DNA of 64,000 nucleotides from JBBIPA01 sp963775935 (GTDB lineage Bacteria; Chloroflexota; Dehalococcoidia; GIF9; UBA5629): the NCBI GenBank assembly GCA_963775935.1, contig CAVZKR010000005.1:124001-188000 (forward strand). The letters run 5' to 3'. Below are positions 54,483 to 62,605 of the stretch, one piece after another (the stretch's first letter is position 1; each line of letters opens with the position of its first letter). The notes under the pieces were generated by a model. The model did not search any database and was not told the DNA's origin. It saw only the letters and a list, made by a program, of their open reading frames with translations. Made by a program: the position numbers and the translations under genes.

Positions 54483-55715
54483 TTATACCTTGATCACAGG
54501 AGAGTAATTCTTGCGTGCCATCGTATATTCATTGAGTATCATATTAGTTATCGTGTTCCAGCTATATCTTGTTATTGCAGACCGCCTTGTCTCGATATCT
54601 CTCACTCGATTCTCTCTGCGGGAAAGAAGTTTAGTCATCTTCGATGCCAGGAGATCAGGTGAATTATCCTTTACAACATATCCCGCTTCGGGCTGACGAA
54701 TAACATTTCTCATATCTCCGACATCCGTAGCTAGTACCGGCGTGCCACAAGCCAGAGATTCTAAAGCGACCATACCGAAACTCTCATAATACGAAGGAAT
54801 TACGCTGATATCAGCCACATTGTAAAACAGAGGCAACCTTTTCTGGTTGACAGAGCCAAGGAAGCGAATTCTGTCTTGCACGTTAAGCTCTATTGCCAGT
54901 GTTTGCAGCGCTTGTACCCTGCTCTGGCTTCGTTCATCACCACCAACAATTATAAGCTCAGGTATCTCGCTGCGAGAAAGAAGACTTAGTGCTTTAATTA
55001 GTTGCTCCAGACCTTTTAGTGGATCGAGCCTTCCGACAAATAGCACAATTTTCTGGTGATCTAAACCAAGCTCTGCTCGCGCCATTTCCCTGTCCAGCGG
55101 CTTGAATAAATCAAGGTTTACTCCGCAAGGGATGACGGTGATATTTTGAGGGGAAGCATTGTAGTGCTGGACAAGCTCGTTTTTTTCTCTGGCAGTGGCA
55201 GCGATGATACGGTCGCAGGCATGCACTACCTCTCTTTCGCTTTCTATTCGTAGCTCCGGCTCGTCCATGTCAATGCCGATACTGTTTTTAACAGCACCTA
55301 AAGTATGGAGCATAACTAAGTGGGGGATATGCCACCAAACCTGAAGTTGCTTGCCCGCCAGTGCTGACAGCCAATAATGGCTGTGAATTATATCGTAATT
55401 GGTCTTAACAGATTTCCTGTACTGCTCGATACCGCAGATGAAATCAGAAAGTTGAGTATATAGAGCTACCTTAGGCATCTCTTCATATGCTCCGGCTTGG
55501 ATGTGAATGAGCCTGACATTGTGACCAAGAGTCACTTCCAATCCGTGTTCATGCGGGTGAGCCCTGGTGTATATGTCTACAATGTGCCCCCTTTTCCCTA
55601 ACTCCTGCGCCAATTCCTGGATATAAACATTCATACCTCCAGTGTCTTTAAATCCCAGCCTGGCAAGGGGGCAACTGTGAAAACTGATAATAGCTATTTT
55701 TAGTTGTTCAGACAT
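54483..55715 (-). CDS. GT4 glycosyltransferase, MshA/sucrose-phosphate-synthase-like
   Basis: The 410-residue GT-B enzyme begins with the donor-loop pattern KDTGGMNVYIQELAQELGKRGH, typical of MshA/BshA/SPS-like GT4 enzymes, has IPCGVNLDLFKP and VLFVGRLDPLKGLEQLIKA, and the EX7E motif ESFGMVALE. It probably transfers a sugar from a nucleotide donor. It is followed by the PIG-L deacetylase, the same order as in low-molecular-weight thiol pathways; no ligase that would complete mycothiol or bacillithiol is here. Confidence 0.83.
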   Translation of the reverse strand: MSEQLKIAIISFHSCPLARLGFKDTGGMNVYIQELAQELGKRGHIVDIYTRAHPHEHGLEVTLGHNVRLIHIQAGAYEEMPKVALYTQLSDFICGIEQYRKSVKTNYDIIHSHYWLSALAGKQLQVWWHIPHLVMLHTLGAVKNSIGIDMDEPELRIESEREVVHACDRIIAATAREKNELVQHYNASPQNITVIPCGVNLDLFKPLDREMARAELGLDHQKIVLFVGRLDPLKGLEQLIKALSLLSRSEIPELIIVGGDERSQSRVQALQTLAIELNVQDRIRFLGSVNQKRLPLFYNVADISVIPSYYESFGMVALESLACGTPVLATDVGDMRNVIRQPEAGYVVKDNSPDLLASKMTKLLSRRENRVRDIETRRSAITRYSWNTITNMILNEYTMARKNYSPVIKV

Positions 55716-55731
55716 AATAAAAATAGTGACT

Positions 55732-56709
55732 CTATTCCTTAAATGACAGAGAGCATGTATATAATGTTATTTCACGCCCGCCGAGGTGGTATTTATACTG
55801 CTCTCCTCCTTTGAGAAAATCGAAACGCCTTTTACCCCTTCGAATACTATCCTGGATGCACATTGCTTTGGAAATGAGTCCGACACTTAACCAGCTAAAT
55901 TTTGGGTCATACCCACTATTATAAAGGTATACAATATCTTGGTAATCAAGGCAAATTGTAGCTGCGACGGGTGTTGTATTTAACTCTAATATGTTTAGTC
56001 TCAATCGTTTTGCTTTTGCCATGCTACTCAGTAGCGACCTGAAGAATAATTCCATGGACGGAGTTAAGAACTCGGATTTATCCTGTCGGCTTTCTCGAAA
56101 TAGTTGTATGAATACATTGGTATCCTCAGGATTTGCATCAGTGCTGGTGCGGAAATGTACCTCGCCGCTTTCTTCCAGTCTTCTCCATTTGCGATTCAGC
56201 TCATGCCTTTGTTTGCTTGTCAGCAGTTGAAGATATTCCTCCCAGGTGGCAGGCAAAGGCAGTTCAAGAGATATATCAAACTCAGTGCACAGGAACTGTA
56301 GCCCTCTGTGTTGGGCAATATCAACAAGACTGGTGACTACCGCAGAATCCCTTCTTACAGGTAACAGTTCTAATCGCTTGACTCCTGACATTGCCAGATC
56401 ATCGAGTAAAAGGTTAAAGAAATCCTGTTCCTCCCCCGGTTCAACGGTAAAGTCGAGGTAGTCGCAAACATTGGCATCACCGATGAATAAGGCGGTAGCA
56501 TTATGCATTCGGAGAGGGGCTATTCCGGCCACTTTCCCTGCTTTTTTTACGGCTCTTAAATACAGAGTCGCCCCAGAGCCGAAGTGCTGCCACCATACTT
56601 CTGACCATTCAGGAGTAGAGAAAATATGACTGGTTGGTGACTTCGCTTGCAGCTTTGACCAATCATCGAAGAGAGAATCAAAATTCTCCACAGTAAATTG
56701 TAAGCTCAT
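55732..56709 (-). CDS. GNAT-like acyltransferase, CelD/BcsL (GNAT_6) family
   Basis: The 325-residue protein matches the CelD/BcsL type, a FemAB-like double GNAT fold: HIFSTPEWSEVWWQHFG near residue 30, LTSKQRHELNRKWRRLEE near 175, then LRLNILELNTTPVAATICLDYQDIVYLYNSGYD. Such proteins modify exported glycans or cell-surface sugars. It is the first gene of a three-gene set with GT4 and PIG-L, 16 bp before the GT4 gene. Weak SD. Confidence 0.75.
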   Translation of the reverse strand: MSLQFTVENFDSLFDDWSKLQAKSPTSHIFSTPEWSEVWWQHFGSGATLYLRAVKKAGKVAGIAPLRMHNATALFIGDANVCDYLDFTVEPGEEQDFFNLLLDDLAMSGVKRLELLPVRRDSAVVTSLVDIAQHRGLQFLCTEFDISLELPLPATWEEYLQLLTSKQRHELNRKWRRLEESGEVHFRTSTDANPEDTNVFIQLFRESRQDKSEFLTPSMELFFRSLLSSMAKAKRLRLNILELNTTPVAATICLDYQDIVYLYNSGYDPKFSWLSVGLISKAMCIQDSIRRGKRRFDFLKGGEQYKYHLGGREITLYTCSLSFKE

Positions 56710-56890
56710 TACTCTAGATGTCTGCTCCTGAAGTAGTATGGCCTAATAGCCTTCTCCCGATAATTGTACCACGCTTTGTACTACTGTTGTTAGCTATAAA
56801 ATACGAACCTAGCTGTGCTCCTTATACACCTCCGCCAATTATGCCATATTGCAGCTTATAATGATGCATACATAAGGATGGAGGCGATTC

Positions 56891-58150
56891 CTATCTTTTA
56901 ACTGAGGTTGGGGTAACTGGCGTTAAGAATTTAGCTAACACGACGCCGGCAAGCCCAAAAGCAGCGCAGAGCAAAAAGGCTATTTCATAGCTGTTTGTGA
57001 CATCAAATATATAGCCGGTCAACAGCGGGCCAATAGCGGCTCCGATAGTAAAACTGCAGCTTACAACCCCCAGAAGTAAACCGTGTGACCTTAACCCAAA
57101 AAGCTCTGCTACCAGAGGCGATTCTGCCGTAGTGCAGCCACCGAAGGCAAAACCATAGATCACGGCGAAGAGGTAGAACACCCATATTTCTGTCATCCAA
57201 ACCAACCAGAGCGCTGTTATCGCCATCAAGAAGAAACCAATAAGGCAAACGTATCTGTTTCCTATTTTATCGGCGATACTACCGGATGCTACATTGCCCA
57301 GAACGCTTACCCCTCCTATTGCCGCCAAAATATTGGCAGCATTAGTGGCAGAAATACCCAGGTCGGTTATATGTGGCACAATATGCACCGTGATGGCCAA
57401 ATAGCTAAATCCCAAACAGAAGAACAGTAAATCCAGCATCCAGAATTGCCTGGTCCGAATCGTCTCTCTAAGGGGAAATTTCTTAGCTTCTTCTTTTGAC
57501 ACCTGTTGTATGTTTTTCTGGTCATTGCCTATTACCTGTGGAGCACGGGCAGGGGCACGTTTTAAGAACTGGGCGGGCAATGTACCTACGATTACTATTA
57601 AAATAGCGAGCATAACATACGATAATCGCCAGTCATATATTGAGATGAGCCAGTTAGCCACTAGTGGCGCAATAAGCGAGCCAACACCTAATCCAGATAC
57701 AACAATACCAGACATTACATTTCGTCTCTTAACAAACCACCTGGCTATGGTTGATAGAAGGGGCACAAGACAGCCACTCATACCAATACCTATGAGCAGC
57801 CCATAGAAAAGGTAGAGATGCCAGACAGCATTAATCTGCGACATCAGTAAACAGCCTGCAACGACAACCAAACTACACAGTGTTACGACAAGCCGTGATC
57901 CAAGTCTATCATTAAGTCCCCCCATAATAATTGCTAATGAGCCCTGTACGACCATTGACAATGATAAAGCGCCTGAGGTTAAAGCTCTGGTCCAGTTGAA
58001 ATCGGCTAGCATTGGCTTAAAGAAGACACCGAAGGCAGAACGTGTAATATACATGACAACCATGATGAAAAATGCAATAGCGACCATGATATAACCGTAG
58101 AAAAATTGGTTTTTTACTGTGGGTGATTGGTTGGCTTCAGAACTCTTCAT
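56891..58150 (-). CDS. MFS transporter, monocarboxylate family, second copy
   Basis: The 419-residue, 12-helix protein is a clear homologue of the carrier at 52189 (FYGYIMVAIAFFIMVVMYI, GVFFKPMLADFNWTRA, FPLRETIRTRQFWMLDLLFF). The loop after TM2 has LNDRLGSRLVV. No SD of strength is seen before the ATG 58150 and no regulator is adjacent. It is divergent from plsX. The substrate is unknown; carboxylates are typical. Confidence 0.84.
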   Translation of the reverse strand: MKSSEANQSPTVKNQFFYGYIMVAIAFFIMVVMYITRSAFGVFFKPMLADFNWTRALTSGALSLSMVVQGSLAIIMGGLNDRLGSRLVVTLCSLVVVAGCLLMSQINAVWHLYLFYGLLIGIGMSGCLVPLLSTIARWFVKRRNVMSGIVVSGLGVGSLIAPLVANWLISIYDWRLSYVMLAILIVIVGTLPAQFLKRAPARAPQVIGNDQKNIQQVSKEEAKKFPLRETIRTRQFWMLDLLFFCLGFSYLAITVHIVPHITDLGISATNAANILAAIGGVSVLGNVASGSIADKIGNRYVCLIGFFLMAITALWLVWMTEIWVFYLFAVIYGFAFGGCTTAESPLVAELFGLRSHGLLLGVVSCSFTIGAAIGPLLTGYIFDVTNSYEIAFLLCAAFGLAGVVLAKFLTPVTPTSVKR

Positions 58151-58404
58151 AGCAAAGTTCTTTGGTGGAGTAATTAATGAAAATTGACATGCCCAAGAAT
58201 TACGCTGCTTATATCATATATGGCAAATATCGTCAAGAAAAATGCTCAAGTTCTTTAACAATGCTCGTCTGCTCGGGGAAATAACGGGAGAACGAGACAA
58301 ACAATCTCAAACACCTGTATTGACAACAGCTCATGCGAAATTAGATAATACCTAGCACTACTAGGTATACCCTGTTGAAAATCCAAACGAGGAGGTTTTT
58401 TCCT

Positions 58405-59424
58405 GTGAGTAAAGATGGTGGTAGAAAACAACTAACCATTGCTGTTGATGCCATGGGCGGCGATTTTGCTCCCTCAGAGATAGTGAAAGGTGCCGTGCAG
58501 GCAGCGCGAGAGTTTGGTATTGCCCTTATCTTCACCGGTGCCATGAAAGAGGTGGAAAACGAGCTCAATGGCCTGGATACCAATGGACTGCAGTTTAGTA
58601 TTGTAGAAACAACTGACGTTATCCGGGACGGCGAAGAAGCAGCTTTTGCTGTATTTCGAAGACCAAATAACTCGGTAGGTGTAGCTACCAGACTGGTCAA
58701 GGAGGGCAAGGCTGATGCCGTAGTCAGTGCTGGCAATACTGGTGCCTGCATGGTCAGTGCTCTCCAGTATCTGGGCACACTGCCTGGCGTGGAGCGTCCT
58801 ATGGCATGTGGTGCTTTTCTTGGTTTATCGCCCGTTGTGATGTTGGACCTTGGCGCCAACGCAGGTGTCAAACCTGCTTCATTAGTAAACTTTGCTGTTG
58901 CTGGCAGCGTCTACGCGAAAGTCTTTCGTGGCATTGAGAATCCGACAATCGGTCTGCTAAATATCGGTGCCGAGGAGGGCAAAGGCAATTCGCAGGCGAA
59001 GGAAGCTTATTCTCTGCTGAAGAAAAGCGGGCTCAACTTCATTGGCAACGTAGAGGGCATGGACATTGTTTTCGGGAAAGCCAATGTCATTGTGTGCGAT
59101 GGCTTTGTAGGAAACGTCCTGGTTAAGTATTCAGAAGGTCTAGGCCACGCACTCAGCCGTTGGCTGGCTAAGGAGCTAAAGGACACAATCCCTGCTGAGG
59201 TTTTGGAAAAGACGAGCCAGAAACTGTACCGACTGTTGAGCCCGGCAGTAGCAATGGGTGGTGGGCCGCTGGTAGGCGTCAATGGTGTAGCTTCGGTGGC
59301 TCACGGCAATAGCCGCGCTGCTCAAATTGTCGGCACTATTAAGAATACCATTACGGCACTAGAAACTGATTTCGTCGACAAGCTGAGGGCTGAACTGGAA
59401 AAAACCCAGAAAGCGATTTCATAA
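58405..59424 (+). CDS. plsX: Phosphate acyltransferase PlsX
   Basis: The protein of about 339 residues starts TIAVDAMGGDFAPSEIVKGA and has AVVSAGNTGACM, GLLNIGAEEGKGN and VCDGFVGNVLVK, the PlsX signature set. It converts acyl-ACP (or acyl-phosphate) to supply PlsY in phospholipid synthesis. The start is GTG 58405, nine bases after GAGGAGG; an open TTG frame at 58375 lies before this SD. degV follows 22 bp later, a natural pairing because DegV/FakB proteins bind fatty acids. Confidence 0.92.
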   Translation: MSKDGGRKQLTIAVDAMGGDFAPSEIVKGAVQAAREFGIALIFTGAMKEVENELNGLDTNGLQFSIVETTDVIRDGEEAAFAVFRRPNNSVGVATRLVKEGKADAVVSAGNTGACMVSALQYLGTLPGVERPMACGAFLGLSPVVMLDLGANAGVKPASLVNFAVAGSVYAKVFRGIENPTIGLLNIGAEEGKGNSQAKEAYSLLKKSGLNFIGNVEGMDIVFGKANVIVCDGFVGNVLVKYSEGLGHALSRWLAKELKDTIPAEVLEKTSQKLYRLLSPAVAMGGGPLVGVNGVASVAHGNSRAAQIVGTIKNTITALETDFVDKLRAELEKTQKAIS

Positions 59425-59446
59425 AATCCTTGAGGAGGTGCTGGGA

Positions 59447-60286
59447 ATGACCGTAAAGATTGTAACTGATAGCCTTTGCGATTTGCCACCTCAAATCGTT
59501 AAAGAACTGGATATTACCGTGATTCCTATACATGTATGCTTCGGCACCGAAGTCTACCGTGATGGAATCGATATATCCACTGAAGACTTCTATAAGAAAC
59601 TGGAGACGAGCAAGATATTTCCCACCACAGCGGTGCCTCCGCCGGCTGATTTCGTAAGAGCTTATGAGCAAGCAGCAGAAAAGGCAGATGCGATTCTGGT
59701 AATTACGCTCAGTTCCAAGTTGAGTGGACTTTACCAGGCAGCAAAAGCGGCAGTTGAACTCATGAAAAAGAAATGCCAGGTGGAGGTAGTTGATTCCCAG
59801 TGGGTAATCATGGCAGAAGGATTCATTGTCATGAAAGCGGCTCAAGCAGCCCGCCAGGGCGCCAAGCTTGAAGAGATCGTGAAATTAGTTCAGCGAAACA
59901 TTAACCGTGTTGCCACCTGCTCCGTATTTGACACGCTGGAATATCTCAAGAGAGGTGGGCGTATTTCCAAGGTCTCAGCATTGATGGGTAACCTAATGCA
60001 TATCCATCCTATACTAGGCATGAAGAATGGTGAGGTAGTATCTATGGGCAGGAGACGTTCGCGAACTGAGGCGCTCGATTATATGTACGACTTTGTTATG
60101 AAATATAAAAATATCGAGGAAATGTCAGTCGCCTGCTTTAAAGCTGCCGATGATGCCGAGAGTCTTATTGAGCGACTGAACACCAAGTTTCCCAAAGAGC
60201 GAGTCTTCCGCTCCAGAACCAGCCCCGTTATTGGCGCTCACACCGGCCCTAACCTGCTGGTCGTTGCCGTATTGGGAGATAAATGA
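59447..60286 (+). CDS. DegV/FakB-family fatty-acid-binding protein
   Basis: The 279-residue protein starts VKIVTDSLCDLPPQIVKEL and has FPTTAVPPPADF, ITLSSKLSGLYQ and LEYLKRGGRISK, and ends TSPVIGAHTGPNLLVV: the DegV family pattern. FakB-type members hold a fatty acid for phosphorylation by FakA, feeding PlsX. The ATG 59447 is 8 bases after GAGGAGG. It lies directly downstream of plsX; no fakA kinase is in the window. Confidence 0.88.
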   Translation: MTVKIVTDSLCDLPPQIVKELDITVIPIHVCFGTEVYRDGIDISTEDFYKKLETSKIFPTTAVPPPADFVRAYEQAAEKADAILVITLSSKLSGLYQAAKAAVELMKKKCQVEVVDSQWVIMAEGFIVMKAAQAARQGAKLEEIVKLVQRNINRVATCSVFDTLEYLKRGGRISKVSALMGNLMHIHPILGMKNGEVVSMGRRRSRTEALDYMYDFVMKYKNIEEMSVACFKAADDAESLIERLNTKFPKERVFRSRTSPVIGAHTGPNLLVVAVLGDK

Positions 60287-60355
60287 AACGGTAACGCAGG
60301 CAGGACGTTCTCCATGTTACGCTAATAATTCATATCGCTATTTAGGTTTAGCGCG

Positions 60356-61468
60356 CTACTTACTTTCTAAATCGTAATCTACGCCGGTCTCCTGGGCAAT
60401 AGCTTTCAAATCTGCAGCGACTCTGGGATTGAGAGGAATTCCCTCACGGGTATAAAGCTCTGCTTTCTCGTACTCTTTCTCACCGTGAATATAGATACGG
60501 TCCTGCCCCTCTGCCTTCGGGGTATTTTTAAGCATGTGCTGTAAATCATCCATTGCCATTTTAAATTCCCTGACTGGACGGAAGGCATCCACACTCCAGA
60601 CGCCAAAGAAATGGCCGAGGTTAGCTGGTAGGAGTTTTCCATCGGGGCTCTTAGGATACACCATAGTGGCATAGGCAGCGCCAGAGAGGACTGCACAGAA
60701 GACATCTACCCATAAAGCGAGTCCATAGCCTTTATAGCCACTAAATAATTCACCCTCGCCGCCCAGAGGTAACAGTCCACCGCCACGTCGGTTCTTCAAA
60801 TTATCCAGAACTTTCTGGGCATTTTCAGTGCCCACGCCACGTTCATCAGTAGCCCAACCAGCAGGCATGGACTTACCAAGGCGGTCGTATACTTCTACTT
60901 TGCCGCGCGGTACGGTACTTGTGGCCATATCCATCACAAATGGGCGCTCCTTGTTCGCAGGTGCCGCCACCGCAATAGGATTTGTGCCCAGCATGGCATT
61001 TTTCCCAAAAGTTGGAACCACCAGCACGTCGGCGTTAGTCATGGACATGCCAATACAATCATGCTCCAGCGCCAGCATGGCATAGTAGCCGGCAATGCCA
61101 TAGTGATTAGAATTGTATACTGCCACAAAGCCAGCACCTACCTTTTGCGCCTTTTCAATGGCTTTCTGCATTGCTCTGTGGGAAACAGGCTGTCCCAGGC
61201 CGCCTCCGGCATCGATGAGGGCTGTTGCTGGAGTTTCACGTACTGCTTTTACAGTGGGCTTTGCCACCATCACCCCGGTCTTCAACCCATCCACATATCT
61301 GCGAAGCCGTGCTACACCGTGGCTATCAATACCCCTCAGGTCAGCCACTACCAGCACATCAGCGGTGATACGAGCATCATTTTCCGGAATGCCTAGTTTC
61401 TGGAATACGCGCACGCAAAATTCTGTGAGAGTTTTTGACTGAACCCGAACTGGAACTTCGCCTGACAT
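60356..61468 (-). CDS. Malate/L-lactate dehydrogenase (Ldh2/AllD) family
   Basis: The 370-residue NAD(P)-dependent dehydrogenase has DLRGIDSHGVARLRRYVDGLKTG with the catalytic SHG His, NSNHYGIAGYYAM, GTNPIAVAAP, and the GGEGELFSGYKGYGLALWVD region. The family acts on malate, lactate, ureidoglycolate or similar 2-hydroxy acids; the substrate is not fixed. ATG follows GAGGGGG. It points toward degV and is divergent from the FadR gene. Confidence 0.86.
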   Translation of the reverse strand: MSGEVPVRVQSKTLTEFCVRVFQKLGIPENDARITADVLVVADLRGIDSHGVARLRRYVDGLKTGVMVAKPTVKAVRETPATALIDAGGGLGQPVSHRAMQKAIEKAQKVGAGFVAVYNSNHYGIAGYYAMLALEHDCIGMSMTNADVLVVPTFGKNAMLGTNPIAVAAPANKERPFVMDMATSTVPRGKVEVYDRLGKSMPAGWATDERGVGTENAQKVLDNLKNRRGGGLLPLGGEGELFSGYKGYGLALWVDVFCAVLSGAAYATMVYPKSPDGKLLPANLGHFFGVWSVDAFRPVREFKMAMDDLQHMLKNTPKAEGQDRIYIHGEKEYEKAELYTREGIPLNPRVAADLKAIAQETGVDYDLESK

Positions 61469-61758
61469 CGTTACCCCCTCAATTAATGATGAAATCTACT
61501 ATAGCACAGCCGCTACGGCGTAGCAAAGCATTTTTTCTGTCCTTTGAGTAAGCAAGATTGGCATTGCTGATATAGTTTGGGTAGTGAACTGTAATGATCT
61601 TTTTTACCAGCGGCGACTCTGGTGAGGACAAACGATTTATTCACTACCAGCAGGAAGTGTTGATAGTTATTGTACTATGCTTTTCCTGGTGATGTTGAAC
61701 TGGTCTGTATTATGAGGAATTGGAGTAATAATCCTTTGACAACCGAGCCATAAGTATA

Positions 61759-61770
61759 TTATTATAATAA
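61759..61770. promoter_or_regulatory. 12-bp palindrome upstream of the FadR-type gene
   Basis: TTATTATAATAA is self-complementary and lies 46 bp before the regulator start, in a strongly AT-rich promoter-like region. FadR-type proteins bind short palindromes, but the composition makes chance likely. Confidence 0.3.
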
Positions 61771-61815
61771 ACCTATTATCATAGTTTATAATCTTATATC
61801 ATCGTTTAGGGTAAT

Positions 61816-62583
61816 ATGACAAGAACTACATTCGAACCACTTCGACTTCGGAGGCTTTCTGAGGTAATTGAAGGATCGATAAAAGATCTCATCCTCACTG
61901 GTGAACTTAAACCAGGGAGCAGGTTGCCAACTGAAAAAGTGATTAGCCAACAGTTTGGGGTCAGTACTGTCACGGTCAGAGAAGCGCTGAGAGGTTTGGA
62001 AGCATTCGGTATTATTCAAAAAAAGCGGGGTAAGGATGGTGGTATATTTGTAGCTCAGGCTGAGAGAAGCTTCGTCGATAATGTGATGTATAATTTCTTA
62101 AGTATTCGAAAGCCACCGGCAAATGACATTAATGAAGTGAGGATAATTATCGAACCAGCAACAGCAAGGATTGCGGCTACTGCTATCACTGCCGGCGAGC
62201 TAAAAGAACTCGAAGACAATATTGAAAGTTGCGAGACCAAAATAAGAAAAAAGGAGGGTAAGTTCTCTCAGAAAGATTTCATCGATATCGAAGAACGGAA
62301 TGTGGAATTTCATAAACTTATTGCGGAGTCGACACATAATGCCATATTGGCACTCACCATAAGCTACATCAATGATTTCCTCTTAAGTTACAAAAAGAGG
62401 AGTCTGTCGCCCGACATTAATTTTTCCAACAAAACAGTGAAGGCGCATCGTAGCATTTATGTAGCCCTTAAGAATGCCAATGCGCAGATAGCGGAAAAGG
62501 CGATGCATTTGCATATTCGAGCGGTTGGAGATTATCTCGTGGAAAATGAAAAGCCTAAAAAGCAGCTAACCAGTAGAAAATAA
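61816..62583 (+). CDS. GntR-family regulator, FadR/FCD subgroup
   Basis: The 255-residue protein has the GntR wHTH at about 10-75 (IKDLILTGELKPGSRLPTEKVISQQFGVSTVTVREALRGLEAFG) and an all-helical FCD domain (about 90-235) with the metal-site pattern E-x-N-x-E-F-H (ERNVEFHKLI). The ligand is probably an organic acid or acyl-CoA. It lies 22 bp before the aldehyde dehydrogenase gene on the same strand, which it probably controls. Confidence 0.88.
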   Translation: MTRTTFEPLRLRRLSEVIEGSIKDLILTGELKPGSRLPTEKVISQQFGVSTVTVREALRGLEAFGIIQKKRGKDGGIFVAQAERSFVDNVMYNFLSIRKPPANDINEVRIIIEPATARIAATAITAGELKELEDNIESCETKIRKKEGKFSQKDFIDIEERNVEFHKLIAESTHNAILALTISYINDFLLSYKKRSLSPDINFSNKTVKAHRSIYVALKNANAQIAEKAMHLHIRAVGDYLVENEKPKKQLTSRK

Positions 62584-62605
62584 AATACAAAGGAGAAATT
62601 TAAAG

